Source of the DNA: Bolinopsis microptera
Taxonomy: Eukaryota > Ctenophora > Tentaculata > Lobata > Bolinopsidae
DNA: 64,000 nt
Direction: 5' to 3'
NCBI RefSeq assembly: GCF_026151205.1
Contig: NC_087073.1
Coordinates: 16,449,837-16,513,836 of the forward strand
The notes below the pieces were generated by a model. The model saw only the letters and a program-made list of their open reading frames with translations. It searched no databases and was not told where the DNA came from. This document shows, piece by piece, positions 20,238 through 35,200 of this stretch; position 1 is the stretch's first letter, and every line of letters begins with the position of its first letter. A program made the translations under genes and the position numbers.

Positions 20238-23200
20238 ATGGCAGCCTCAGACTCGGCCTTGTTGGTGAGTTATTTTAATTGTTGCGGCAATTCCTGAGTC
20301 TTGTTTTATATTATTCATAATCACTTCTCTACGTTTTTTATCATTTGATTAATTTGAGATATAAATAACATAATTTTCAGTCAAAATTGTTTTACTATGG
20401 CCGAGAGAAGCTGTATAACACGATACAGAACACGATAGTGGAAGTTAAAGAGAAATATGGCAGTGACCCTGTTCTGTCATTCTTTGATGGCGTTTCTCTC
20501 CTCATGCAAGGTATTATGTCAGTTCAATTATGATTTTCTCAAGTAAAATGCTAACCAAAGCTTATCAGGTGTAATAAAGATCAGTGACATTTTTTAACAT
20601 CGACCTCTTCCTGTCAGATCACATTCCTGAAGCAATGCGAGAGCTTTCATCGATAGGTGATCACAGGGACCTGGTCATTGCTGCTTCCTTCGCACTAATC
20701 ATGGCCCACAGAAAAGCTAGAATCATTGGTTTGTCTTTTGAAATGCTATTTTTAACTCCAATGTTTTAATACTGTTCATTAATATATTATCAATTTGTGG
20801 TTATTTCTGGATTTTCTACCGATAAAACTGTTAATTCCGTTTCCATTCAGATAAAGAAGCAGTGTCTGAGCTAGAAACCCGGATAAAACATGAACGGTCC
20901 ACTGCCGGGGAGAAGAATCTATATTTTGCTGGGTTGTTTCTTGTACTGTGTGGCCGTCCTGATAAAGGCAGAGATTACTTCAACAGACTGCTCAAAATAA
21001 CGAACGGGAAAAATTTGGACGTAAGTTGGGCGCCAAATACTGGTGTCTTCGGTTACTTTGTAATTTATGTGTTCGTGGAAGACGCGCGTACTTTTGTCTG
21101 TATAATCGCAACGTTTTAATGAAAATGCTGCGCGCAAATTTGTTGTATCGCTATGACAACACGCGTTCGCGATTTGGAGATTGGCTGGCCTGTACGTACT
21201 GGGTGCATGCCAGTAGTATGCAACCAGACATGCATGTGGTGTGTTTTACAACAGGATGTTGTTCACTTTCTGTAAGATTTTAGCAATAATAATATGTCTC
21301 CTGCAGGGCATTGCCATGCTTGGTTGGTGTGAACTTCTCATGAAGAAAACTGGATACCAAAGCAAAGCTCTTAAATATTTAAAGAATGCACGGAGCTTCC
21401 AGGTGGATCAAAAGATATCAACACCCTTGTTGGTCTGGCTAAATGTCATGCAGCTCTCAAAAGATGGGACGATGCACTGGACAGTGTGAATCAAGCGGTT
21501 GTTCAGCATCCGAAGAACCTACCGTGCTTATTGGAAAAGATGAACGTATTGCTGGCTATTCAGGATTGGGAACAGGCTTATGAGACGAGCAATAGAATTC
21601 TTAAGGCTGATCCTAACTGTATCCAAGCGAAAGCAGTGACTGTACTGTATATGTTGTGTCTTGAGGGAAAGTACTCCGAGGTAAAGCCCGTAAAATTCAT
21701 CTTGATTATGTAATTTTGATATTCGCATTTTGCAGTAACATATTTATATTTCTCAGTGATTTTAGTACGGCACATCTAATAATACTCTCTTTAGGTTGCT
21801 CAAAAACTTGGAGAGTTAGTTACCACAATGGATAGGTTTGAGCCGGCAGCTCATCAACTTTACCATCTCTACAGTGCTGCTTTTTCTCGTCTCGTAAGTG
21901 GAAAAACCTGATTCTACACATTTACCTGTTCTCTCTGGTGTTATGATCGGTTTCATCGACTACATATTCAATTATAACGGTAAATTTATCGTCTGGCACT
22001 CCCCTGGTTTGTATTATTCCGAACCTAATAATACCATAAACCTCTGCCAGTGTGGAAGGCACAACATGGTGCTACAACAGACGATAACTCTGCTAGAACG
22101 AGCCATGTCTATCAGTCATGACAACAGTCTTTACCACACTGAGATGGGAAATCAACTCATGATGCAGGTCAGCACTTTATTCTCATATATTTTATGTCCT
22201 TTTCTCAAAAAGCCCTAGCTGGTAAGTTCACGTTTTAAGTACATCTGGTTGCGATTTTTAAATGACTTGATACTAATTATAGGTATCTGTTAGATCATGA
22301 CTTCTACATCTTAATATTCTCATTTCAGGGCAAAGTTGGTGAGGCCAAAAAGTGCTTCAAAAGAGCGTCTACAATCGACGAAAGTTCAATGTTGGCTTGT
22401 TTAGGTAATGAACTACTATTTTTACAAAAAGAATGCTGTTGTAATTACTGGAAAACAATACTCTAGCAGTATAGCAAACCAGGTATGACTTTAATTAGAG
22501 AATTTTAATTCAACAATCTTACCACGTTTTAATCATGAATGTGGTTTGATTCCACTAATATATAATCCACTACTGGAACTGAAAGTGTGTTGCCTTCTTC
22601 GATAACTGGAGATATAAAGTAGCAGATCCAGGGTTTATGAGTTGCCCAACGTTTTTCCTTTAAATTGTGCAACGAGGTTCTTCACTCCGGTTTTTTTCGG
22701 TTGTGCTGGATTTAAATACTTGTTCGTACGCTTATTATATCGAACTTTCCACAAATCTGAAGTAGTTAACAATAAAAATCCTTAAGATGCGATAAGTATA
22801 CAACAAAGACCGGTAAAACATATTGAATGCAGCCGGATTAGAAATAGTTATGGGGTTGGTGGGACAACAGCATTTCACGATGCGCAATTTACAAGAAGGC
22901 TTTGAATAAAATATTCCATATAAACTACACGATCACCGATATGATGAAATGAACTGAATATATGATTGTTCGTACGCTCCATCTTACGAAATATTGTCTC
23001 CTTTCGATTGGTGATTGGTCGTAATAACCTTTCAAAACATCCAGATCCATGAATATGTTTTGAATCACAAAGTTGAATTGGATCACCAAGTTATTAAATG
23101 CAGGCACAGTGGCTTTTATCCTTTGATACTCTATTCATCCTTTGATACTCTATTAGTTCAACAATTAACTTTGGAGTAATCGACATCATTTGTTATGTTG

Positions 23201-26200
23201 AATGCTTAAGTTATTCGACATTTATACCTTTTGTGACTGGAAAAATTTAGTAGCTCGAAAATTCTTCTAGGTGAACCGTTTGTCAAATGTAAGACAGTTA
23301 CAATCAACCATAATCTGCAGGGTAAAACTTTGCGCTAGTCACTTCTTTTATTACGAATAGATACATTGAACAATGTGAATTACATATGACATGGCTAGCA
23401 CACAGTTGCAATGGTATTACATATGACATGGCTAGCTCACAGTTACAATGGTAAACTATCCAAATCCGATTCCATATTCCATACTTGAAAGTATGAACAT
23501 ATTGTCATATTGTCATTGTTTACAAAACGGTAATTGTCACTAACTAAGCAACACACCCAATGACGTATTATGACGTATTATCAAGGAAACGGAAATGCAC
23601 ATTCATGGGCTTCAAAACAATTGTTTTGGTGGATACTTGTGCTATCATTGTTGTCCATGAGTTCAATTGTTGACCTTTTTCATCGCTTCCCTTCCCTTCC
23701 AAATCCGAGTTATATTAGATACGTGTTTAAGTGTGCATAAACAAGGCGTAAAGTGACTAAACTGTATTAATAAGCTGTGTATATTGTGATTGTACATATT
23801 TTATATAAATAACGCATGTATTATGCAGTATGCACTGCTGTATGCCTCGTCTTAAGTCTAAACATGCATGTTTAGAAATTAATATTTCTACGGAAGACGT
23901 TTGAAGAAGGGAAGGGAAGCGGCTCAATTTTAATTTAGACTTTTCTAAATACGGTCTACAATAAGGAACGACAGCAACATGTTTGAGTAATCGTAAAAAG
24001 TGCACATGAACTTTTAATGAGTTAAGATTTCCGTTATTTTCCGGTGTTCATTTCTCACTGAACTTTCAGAGCTACAAAAAGGGAAAAATCAATGGTTGCC
24101 TGGGGAGCGGGGGCAAATTAATTGTTCCTAAAACAATAATAAGGGCTAAAAACATAAAAATCATATCGTTATTACACCACACACAAAGCCGCTACCGATC
24201 ACGTGTTTAATTACACGACCAGAGCAGCAAAAGTCCCTGACCCAGCAGCCAACCTCACACTGCCGTGCTGCTGTTATAATTTGAACTGTCAATCTTCTTG
24301 CTTTCTGCCATCTGTCTTCGTAACTCTATCCTGTTCTCTTTCTGAATATACGCGTGATACGTTCTCGTTACTTTGGATATGATAACCGTCATGGGCAGAG
24401 CTAGAACCAACATGCACGACATGATACAGAGGCTTCCAATGATTTTGCCTTGCCATGTTATAGGGTAGCAGTCACCATAGCCCACGCTGCTCATAGTCAC
24501 CACCACCCACCAAGCGCTGCGCGGGATCGAGTCAAATGCGGCGTTGTAGTTTCCGTCCTTGTCCTCGATTCCCTCCACGTAGTGTATGAGGCTGCCGAAA
24601 AATATGATGGCAATCGACCAGAAGAAAATGAGAAAGAAGAGTTCACTTACGCTCGTTGAAAGCGCCAAAAAGATGATTTTGATGCCGTCGGAGTGGCGGG
24701 CAAGTCTTAATACTCTTACTACCCTCAAAACTCGCAGCACTACAAATATATGCGCTATTCCTCCTGGGAATATTAGTCCTATGTAGTAAGGGAGAATTGA
24801 AATGAAGTCCACCCAATTGAGCACGTTTTTTACAAAAATTATAAACTGAGGACACGCAAAAGCTCGCAGTATGAACTCTAGTGTGAAAAAAGCGATGCAG
24901 GTCGTTTCAATACAGAAGAAGACAAAATGTAGAAGAGTAGTTTCGTCGGACACCTTCTCCTCGATTTCTGGAATAGTTTCTACCATGAAGATTGTAACTG
25001 CCATTAGAATACAAACGATGGAGCAGTAAGACCAAATTCTTGCTCCGACTGAGGAATTCGATTTCTCAAGAAATGTCCTGAAAAGGCAATGTTAAATTTG
25101 TGATAAAATGATATTACATTCAGGACTTGTTTATGATTTCTTCATTTACAGAAGTTCGTGAGCTGCCTCATTTTTCTAACAGTTGAAATATTCGCTTTGC
25201 GGTGATGACTTTAGGCCTCTTTAGTCTTTAAGTATGGTTTATCCCCTCTAAATTTAATCTTACCAAACCATGTTGGCTTTCTTTGGTCGTGCATTCTCCT
25301 CTTCTCCCGACGACTCACCGGGCGTGTCATTCAGCTTCAGAAAGTATTTAGTCAGCCGGAAGAACTTTATCTGAAATTAGTTTGAACAGTTATGACTAGT
25401 CGGATCAGCTAAAGACCTGTTTGGTGAAGTTAGTGGTCGGAGGATGCCGACTCAAGAAAACGTTTGAATTGTGACGTCATTATCAGGTATTAACATGTTG
25501 ACCAAAAAATAGCAAATGAGTGAAACTCCTTTCATTAATTTAAGACTTAAGGAAATGCTTAAGACGATTAACACAATTTATTTGATAGCTTCTGAAACAA
25601 GACCCTCTCGTATCAATTATATATTTCCATAATCCCCCTCCAGTTTTAAGGAATATGCCTCATCCATGCTGACAAGGTACATTAATTAAGGCGGGAAAAT
25701 AAATTAGGCGGAAAAATAATCTAGACAGAAGAAAAAAAATAAAGGCAGAAAAAATAAATTAGGCGGAAAATAAAGTTTATCTATTCTCTTTTCACCTGAC
25801 CACACATTCTTACCTCTTCCAAGAAGCGTTCCTCTGTGATACTAGGCGGGCAGTAGAGATGTCCATTGGTCTGATAGAAGTGTAGGATAGTGTAGAATAT
25901 CTGAGGATCTGTGTCTATGATGTGCTCCCCGCTCTCTCTGTCATAGTACTCGCGCAACTCTTCGGAGCCCAACAGTGTGTCCTTGTACTTGTGTAGAGTA
26001 CTTTGAAACACCTGAGTTAGTTGAAGGATCAATAAGAGGACCAAGTCTTAGAGGTAGCCTGTAAATATGGGTAAGTATTAAATTTAAGAAGGTTTTGAAC
26101 TATAGAATACAGGTGGAATTGCTAAGTCACCGCTACGTTCGCGTTGTATCATGCATCAGCTATGTGGAGTGAGACAGTCTCATTTTCCAATATGTTACAC

Positions 26201-29200
26201 CGAATTTGATTACCACACCGACATGATCATTTACTGCCAAATTAGTGTACAGTATACAATACCAATAGAGCATAATCTCTGTTCGGGGGAATTCACAGAC
26301 AAGCGGATCGTTCGCATGATGAGCCTAATAGATATCTAACACAAAGGCACATCTACAACCCAGTTCATTAATGAATATTTAAGTAAGATCCAGGGTGTCA
26401 AATAGTGACTGAATTAACGTGCAATTTTCTCGCTGGGATAAATTGATCATAGAACAGTACAGTGGTGCAAATTTACATCGATTTTTTAGTTTTCCTACGG
26501 GGAGTTTGAATCAATCATTCAATCTTACCTCATAAAAATTACCCCGAACATTGAGAACCACAATGTTATGAGATCTCTGGCTGGGTTCAGTCCGGTAATC
26601 TTGAGAGATAATAGACTGCCTCCTGAATATTTTATCTCGCTGTTCCTTTAGCTGCTGCTTTGTGACTATCGACTGACGTCGGATCAAGATCATCCTAAGT
26701 TCGCATCATAATTCATGGATCCTATTCTGTGAACAGGAAACATGTTTAAAGATGTTATGCTAATAGAAGGACAACAGTTACAAAAGATAAATAATTATAA
26801 TACTAACATCACTACGATAATATGATCATAATGCATAATAAACGAAACTTAGAGTAGCTCTTATTAACCGCGAATATTTCTGCGATTTGACGCGATTAAG
26901 ACTGTCAATTCTACTTCCAACAAGGAATTTAAGATCCGATTACATTTTTAAAAACTTGATCAACTATCTCTCTCCTATAAAATAAACTTATTTAATAATA
27001 AGTCACATTCTTCACATCATGCCCGCGTGTGTTGATACCTAGAGCTAAACGGGCTGCTCTCTAATTAATACCGACACATGTGAGATCTTGGTCAGCCTTG
27101 TAAATACACTACCGTTTTGTGACAGCACACGACGCTGCCATTTTAAATGTGGCGGGCATAATTGCTGTCCGGGCTAGGTCGTGGCTTCTGCCAAATCATC
27201 CTTTTTTACTCCTGCAGAGACAAAATGACAGAGATAATTTGTGCCGCTCCACTAAGAAGGTGTATCTACTGATAGGGTTACCACACTTTGTTTTTATTGG
27301 TGGAAAACGCATTACAAGTACTGTATAAACTATAGTTTATAGAAGCTCAGAAAAATGTGTACGCTCTCACGAAAGATCTTCGTTAATTAAACAAATATTA
27401 AACTTAATTAAAATACATTGTCCAGGAATTTACCGATTCATTGTCTGGCTCATTCAGAAACAATGAGAGAAGTTTCTTTTCAAGGATCACTATTCCAGCG
27501 CAATGAAATCGAGGAAATATCGCAAAATATTCACAAGTTAATTAACACGTTAATTTGAAACTTCAGCGATTGAAACTAATTTGAGAGTTTCATTGTGTAG
27601 CTGAGACAAAAAATTAACAGAGAAATATGCAAAAATTCCAACAAACTAAAAGCTCAAGTACCCAAAAAGTAGAGAGAGTGAAAAGCTATAATTAGCAGCA
27701 AATTAAAACTAATAATATTGATGTCTCTAATCTATTCTATTGTACCTAGACGATTATTTTCAGCTACTAGGGCTATTCATGTTGATGATTTCATCTACTT
27801 AGGCTCCTGGATCGAGAGCACAGATAGGGAGATAAGGGTTGGAAAGGGAAAAGCATGGGGTGCCTTTCATAGACTGCAGGATATCTGGAAATCCAAACTC
27901 TCTAAGAGCCTTTAGATTAGACTGTTCATAATGGCTTGTGAGTCAGTACTGCTCTACGGATCAGAAACCTGGACACTGACAAAGGCCCCAGAGAAAAGTT
28001 TGGACGGGACATACACAAAGATGCTGCGTATGGTACCGGGTATCTCATGGAAGGACAAGGTCAGCAATATAACTTTGTATGGTAGGCTACCAAGGCTGTC
28101 AAACAAGTTACGAAGCAGGAGATTAAAAATGGCGGGGCACTGCATCAGACATCCTGAGCTTCTTGCCAGTGATTTAGTCTTATGGGAACCTATGCATGGT
28201 AGACAACAGCAAGGCCGAGCAAGACAAAGCTACTTGTCTATGTTACTGAAGGAAGTTGGGACAAACTCTAAAGAGGAACTGCGAACCCTGATGCGGGACA
28301 GGGAGATATGGAGGGGTTATCTGGCGTAGATCGGACTTAGTTCCGACATGGTAGTAATAATAGTAGGGCTATTCATCTGCTAAACTTCATCATCAAAGAC
28401 TACTCGATGTAATTGTTCTGTTCAGTTGGAGTCAACATACTAAATGCCATTTCTAACCAACTGATACCCACAAAAGTATGTAAATATCAATATATAAATA
28501 AGGTCACACAGCTCTGAACGTTCGCTTTGTTTGCTAATAAAAACCGAGTCACAGTTATGGGCTGCTGTTGCCGGGGAACGACAGGTCCTAAGGCAAGCTG
28601 CTGCCGGAGGCTTACTATAAAAATATTGTGATTATCGGCGACCAATAATAATTATTATACTTGTGAAAATGTTCTACGGGTTTCGATCATGTTTGGAGGG
28701 CAAACGGAAGTGATAAAATGTGGGCAAATCGTAAACTTCCCAATGCATTAATATTTAATAACCATTTAAAGTTAATGGTTACTAATAAAGCAATGAAAGG
28801 CATTAGTTTGCCGGATTATTGGCGCACAGATTACAAATCAATCGCACAGAAAAATCGCACAGGATACACTTTTCAAAGGATTATTATCAGTGTTTAAATC
28901 ACACAGAAAACAAAACCTAGGCTACATGTCCCGAGTATCTGCTGCTACATTTGAATGATGACAAAACAACATACTCACACGCCAGCTCCCATCCTCAACA
29001 ACAAAAAGTCAGGCGACGAGACGCAGACTTACAGTGGGATACGTTAATAAGTTCTTCATTAATTCTTGAGGCAGCCACATTAGAAGATGCAGATCAATCT
29101 TTGTTGGCATTATTGTATATCATTTAGATCTTTAATTGTCGACCGCAGCATAACAATACCCCGACTTGACAGCGATAATATGTGCATAATTCGGGAGAAG

Positions 29201-32200
29201 CAGCAAAATTACAATATCATTCACGCCGGCCTGTGTGTGTGGACGTGTTGTCGATTGTCAGTCTCTTTTACGTGAACAAAACCCACGCCAGCCTGTCCCA
29301 GGTAACCTAAAAAACGAGTTCCGATCGTCCAGTTTTCCTTAGTTCCTAGGAAGTTTACGAAGACCAGGAGAAAGTTTGGCTGGCCCGCGTGGGAATAGTC
29401 GCGAGCGCGGGGGGAGAAGGGGTGGAGTCAGGTCATCTGAAGGCAAGTTGTTACTTTGATTATTAGCCTGAGATGGTTACTACTTCCTGTTGCAGCTACA
29501 AATTACAGCTGTAACAACAAGCCATGCTTTTGTAATTAACATAATATCGTACGTTCTAGTAACGACTAACCAATACCGCAACCAATACCGCAACCAGTAC
29601 CACAACCAGTACCACAACCAATACCACAACCAGTTCCACAACCAATACCACAACCAATACCGCAACCAATACCACAACCAGTACCACAACCAGTACCACA
29701 ACCAGTACCACAACCAATACCACAACCAATACCACAACCAATACCACAACCAATACCACAACCAATACCACAACCAGTACCACAACCAATGCCACAACCA
29801 ATGACAATACTACAATCAATACCACAACCAATGCCACAACCAATGCCATCACCATGTAGTTGATATGCTGAAACCTTAGTTCCACCTTGCCGGCAGTATT
29901 TCGAAAGCTTTATTTGGTAACTTCTTTTATCAGGGCTATTAGAGAACCAGTAAACAACAATGATCTGCATTAGCCAATTTAATTAGATAATTGTAGTTTA
30001 CAAGATGATCATATAATTACAGTATTTTGGAGTATCCGCCATCCGGACGTGAATGCCTTGATATAAAATATAGGAGCCTGGAATGCAACCAAGAGATATT
30101 TCAACCAATATTTGTAAAGCAGAATCAGGCAAAGAATTCTTAAAGCAGCCTTGCAGACGAGGAGTTGAGATATTGCGAGGGTCCCGATTCAAACATCATT
30201 CACCAAACAAAACTACTGTATATCGTTGCCTTACAAAATATATCAATATTCAAAGAATGACGTGTTTTAGCTTTGACGTGTTCTGTCTATTCATCCGTTT
30301 GTCTTTACAAATGGAGGAAAGTGCATAGTGTATCTACATTCTACAGTACACACAGATCTATACAGCGAAAGAAAGGCCCAGTAATAACCGCGACCGTACA
30401 CTTGTGCAGCAAATTTAATGATCGTTGTTTTAAATTGCACTGCTGGACTGCTGGTAATCTCCTGATATAGATCAAATGATCGATGTGAAGGTTGCCTGTG
30501 AGGCACCAACGTTGTAAACTATGAGTGGTGCGTTCTACTCTAAGGCTAGCTCTGTTCGAAAATCGATACGTTGTGCTGCTGTGTAAACGTTTAAATATGG
30601 AGTTCCTAAATGCCAATTACGCTAAACTTTATATGAGTATACCGCCGTTAATATGTTCTTGTGTAATGTATCGAGAGTTTTTATTAGTTCGTGATATGTT
30701 CTTATTGCAGATATCCTGTATACGAGAGCAATAGCACATTGCACAAGACCGCAAAGATACTTATACTCTCCACTCGTTATAGACTCTAATGGTCCTGATA
30801 TGGATATCTTAGGAAGCCATGCTCAATTTAAACACTTTAAAATTTAAATCTTTTCATATTGAATTAAACAAAATTAAATTAACTAAATTTAAAAGGGCCT
30901 TTTTTCTCGTGAACTTCAAACAAGTCACAAGATGAAATACCGACAATATGGCGCCCGTTATGATGCAGTGAGATGGGCATATGTAGAACCTTATTCAAAT
31001 AGGAAGACAAGTTCCGGTGAACATCATGGCAGTGCAAATTAACAGCGTTGCAATCTTACTATACCGTATTCTATACAAGTAATCCAACTGAAAGTGAAAA
31101 CAAGAGATGGTTAATTGGTAACCATATCTACATTAAAACAGAAAATTTGGTCCAATGTAGATCATTCGGCGTCCTGTAATTGGTCGGTTACTTAATAGCC
31201 ATATGGCTGTTGTTGGAATTACCAAAGTAAAATAAGCATGAAATTAGAAACAGGAAGAATCGCGATTATTTGACTAGAACTGGCGTGACAGGATTGTAGT
31301 ATATATACACACTCGCCTAATTGATTATACAGCTTTAGTATTCGACACATCGCACACTAATTATTATGAGCCAGATGCAGGTGATTATGTGCTCTTGATG
31401 CTGCCCGCGTGCACTTGCTGGAAGATAAACGGAAATCGTCACTATTTCCGGCTTATTTCACGGTTAACCAGGTGACAAGATGGGTGGAGTACCCCGCCCA
31501 GCCGCACAAAGTTAGTTTTTGGACTGTTCCACAGTCCACACGTATCTTAAAACATGGTTGTCTATTATTGAACCACCTTCAAAGCTTGCCGATGCACCGG
31601 GGTATCGCAATAAAACGTGATATTGGTAGCTTATGTTAGTTTGTAAGGCATCACGCATGCTCAATATTGGCGGCAAACCTTTCAAGCCTCCTATAATCAT
31701 CGATGGTAAATACGTCAAAAAATCGCCTGTAAATACGCCGTATTCAAAAATTCTAAGAAATACGTGAAATAGGCAAAATTTGGCGCTTAAATTCTTTGAT
31801 GGTAAAATTTCTCAAAATACGCGCGTATCTCTTTCGAAATACGTGATTACAGATTAGTGATATTTGCGCGTGCGTCGCTGGCCCAGTGGTATATTAATAT
31901 AGCAATACTGACAGTCGTTTTGGAGACTTCACGGTGCTCGAATGAAAACGCTGCAGCGACTTGCTATTCTTATGCTGAACTGCAACCAATCAGTCGGTCT
32001 GCTGCAGAGCAGAGCTTTTCAGGTTATAAAGCAGTTATGCCTCCCTCGAGGAATAGACATTCAACCGAGACCCAGTTCCAGTGCATTTTTATCTATTACA
32101 ATATTCGCAGACTAAGATCACAAGTCTCTCTTGCTTGAATTTTGAAACCGGTTACCGGATTAACACGGACTTCCCAGTGGCATAAGTTTAAAAAGTGACT

Positions 32201-35200
32201 AGGAATCCAGCCTGGAAAGAAAAAACGGCTATAATAAACTTTTAAAACGGCTATAATAAATTTTTCGGCCGGATGACGATTTCATTTCACCTTGCTAGTT
32301 ATATTACAGAGGTATTTTTAGTTATTCATTAGTTATTCATAATTGCCAAAAAGTATGGGAAAAAATGATCCTATCCGAGTCTCGAACTCGCAATCTGCTG
32401 ATATGGAGCTAGCGTATTAACCAATGAGGCCACGATTCCATAAACTGTAATGTAATATTCATATATAGATCTTCGCGCGTTACTGCAACTTAATTTGAAA
32501 TACGTAATTTATCATCGGGAAATACGTATGCGTAGTACCTACGCGTAGTCTCCCCAAAACGCATTTACCATCCTTGCCTATAATGGTTCGCTAATATACC
32601 CTCCTCCTACTATGATAAGGTGAGTCTTACTGGGAGGGGCGGGAGGCAACGACCTAAAGTGGCATTTATGCCATTTTGGAATTTAAAATTTTGACAAACC
32701 AATATTTTACAGAGTTTTAGCCTTAAAGAACGATAGAAATTGGGTTCCCCCTGGCCTTTCTGTACATTTTCAAACAATTTTGTTCTTCAGATATCATAAA
32801 CTTGGTGATAAAAGTTGTGTCTCGCCAAGCTGATTACATTTACGATCCTGTGAAAAGTATTTCAAAATAACGGATATTTTGGAAGTTATATGACCAGACT
32901 AGATACTAACAATTTCCCTTAAATTTAGCATCGTGCAAAATTCTACCCGATCATGCCAAAGTCTGATCATGCTTCTAGTAGCCTGGTGTGAGCTTCTAGT
33001 AGCCTGGTCAGTGGTCATGGTATGAGCTTTGATTTACTCAAAGGTTTTCCATTTTCTTCATAGAAATTTATGCCATTTTAAGTCTTGGCTCTGGCCCAAA
33101 ATTCCACCCACAATAAAATTACAATAGGTATTTGGATCGATTTGTTTTTTAAATAAGCAGCGTCCAATTTACAAATGGTTGATCTATCATTTACTGTAGG
33201 TGAACTCAGAAGGATTCACCTTGAACTCAAATTACCTAGGCTTTTAACTGAAAACAGAGGAAGTGGCTCTTATATAATCTTCAAGATAATTTGAATTCTT
33301 GTTAATGCTGCGCTCTTACTCTGAAGTTGCAATTATTCCCTCTCTTAACAAAGAAAGCTGAAAATAAGATCAAGAACCCAAATATATATAATCCATGATT
33401 GAGCCGGTAGAGTGCGACATTCATCACAGAACATACAAAAACTACTGAAGATCGTGTTGGCAACCGCCGTCTAGAGAACGGGTGTATACAAAACAGAGAA
33501 AAAACAATTACTGATGAAGACATGTGTTGATAAAAGAACGACCTCAAAAGTCAAACTGTACAATGCTATACAATCAGACGGCGAGTCTGACAATGGACTA
33601 TTCCGTTTGCATTTCAAAGCGAAAATTGTCATAACGATCTGCTGGATTCAATTAAATTTATGAATTTAAAATGACAAGTCATACAGTAACAGCGATGTCT
33701 AATCGATTGCAATTTGGTATAATTAAACTTAATATCAACGCAAATACTCATAAAATGTATATTATCTGTTGCAGACTTTCCTGATACAAAGTAGAAGATC
33801 GCACCATGCCATTGTGGGTCGAAATAAGCTGTCTCTTTTTTTACAAAATTATCAGAGATAATCATTACATCACTCTATTTTTTTTACAAGAAGACAGTAG
33901 GAACACATCATTATAGAAATTGATTTTTAAAACTGACTTATGACACAGGATTTTTATTAGTTGCTCTGATCTGTGCATGTTTTGTATTGTCCGCTCATAA
34001 CCAATAGAATATATTATATATATGTTATAATCAATAGAGAATATAAATAAATGTAATGTCACGTTTCAGAATGTCTGGACGTAGGCTACAAATGATATTC
34101 CGTAAGGTTAACACACCAGTACTGTAGATCGAGCAGTCTGACAAATGAATGTAATAAAAAGAAGCAAGTGGAAACAATTGAAGACTGATTATGGGAGATG
34201 CTTGGAGAGGATTGACGCAATCTATTAATAACAAAAGGCGAAAGAACAATCAAACGAGACGAATCATTATGATTTATTGGGTTGGGAGAATCGATTTATT
34301 ACGTTTATAGACAATGCCTCGGCTGTAATTTGTGATAGACCTACTCAGTGTACTGTCGATTATAGATACCAGACGGTGTGTCAGTTGGAGCCGTGTGGTG
34401 CCGTGGTGATGATGTTGTCAAATCTGCTGTATATACATTGTACATTATGTACACGTGTCAAGAGTAACAATCGAGCAATTACACTGGGTTCGTCTAGGGG
34501 TCAAGTCTTTCACAACATCGTGTTATGTTTTCATGGAAAAAGCATTTCTTGTGTGATCAGCATTGTATCGAATATCGGCGGCTGAGACGCACACTCACGC
34601 ACAGTTCGATATCGTTGAGAAAAATAAGAAAATGGATGGGACTCGACCTAATAATGTGCCCTTTGGTACTCCATTGACAATATAGGCAAGATTTAAAGGT
34701 GTCATGGACACATTGGACAGCTAATACTTGATTACGGCATGTATTTAAAGTCGTAGGAAAAGATCCAATCCATTCATTACTTTCGCGTTAGTGAACAACG
34801 ACAAAACGACATTACAGTTGAGCATAGCTAGGCTAGACAGTGTACAAAACAAAAGAGTTGAATTAAATCGATCAGAAAGAAAAATAACTAATATAATAGA
34901 CACTAAATGATGTCATGGAAATTTAAGATAAACGGAAAATTAACAAAGATAAATATCAAAGATGAATATGGCAAATGTTTTGGCCGGAAAAAGCAAAAAC
35001 CGGTAACATTTTCGGTTGACAATACAAGGTGAATGGCATATTAATTTCCTGTCAAAATGATCAGCGGCTAATTCATCTAAGGGTTTATGTTATTATTAAT
35101 ATTATGTCCAACACGACCGTCGACCATGATTTATTAACACTTTTGTAAATCAAATCTTATGTAAACATCTAGTGAACAGTTTTTAGTAGGGTACCCAAGT

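Noticed and set aside
29569..29848. CRISPR-like regular repeat
   Set aside because: The units are contiguous with no spacers; it is a minisatellite in animal DNA.
29480..29970. Overlapping long open frames on both strands with highly repetitive residues
   Set aside because: The 12-bp minisatellite keeps every frame open; none is a gene.
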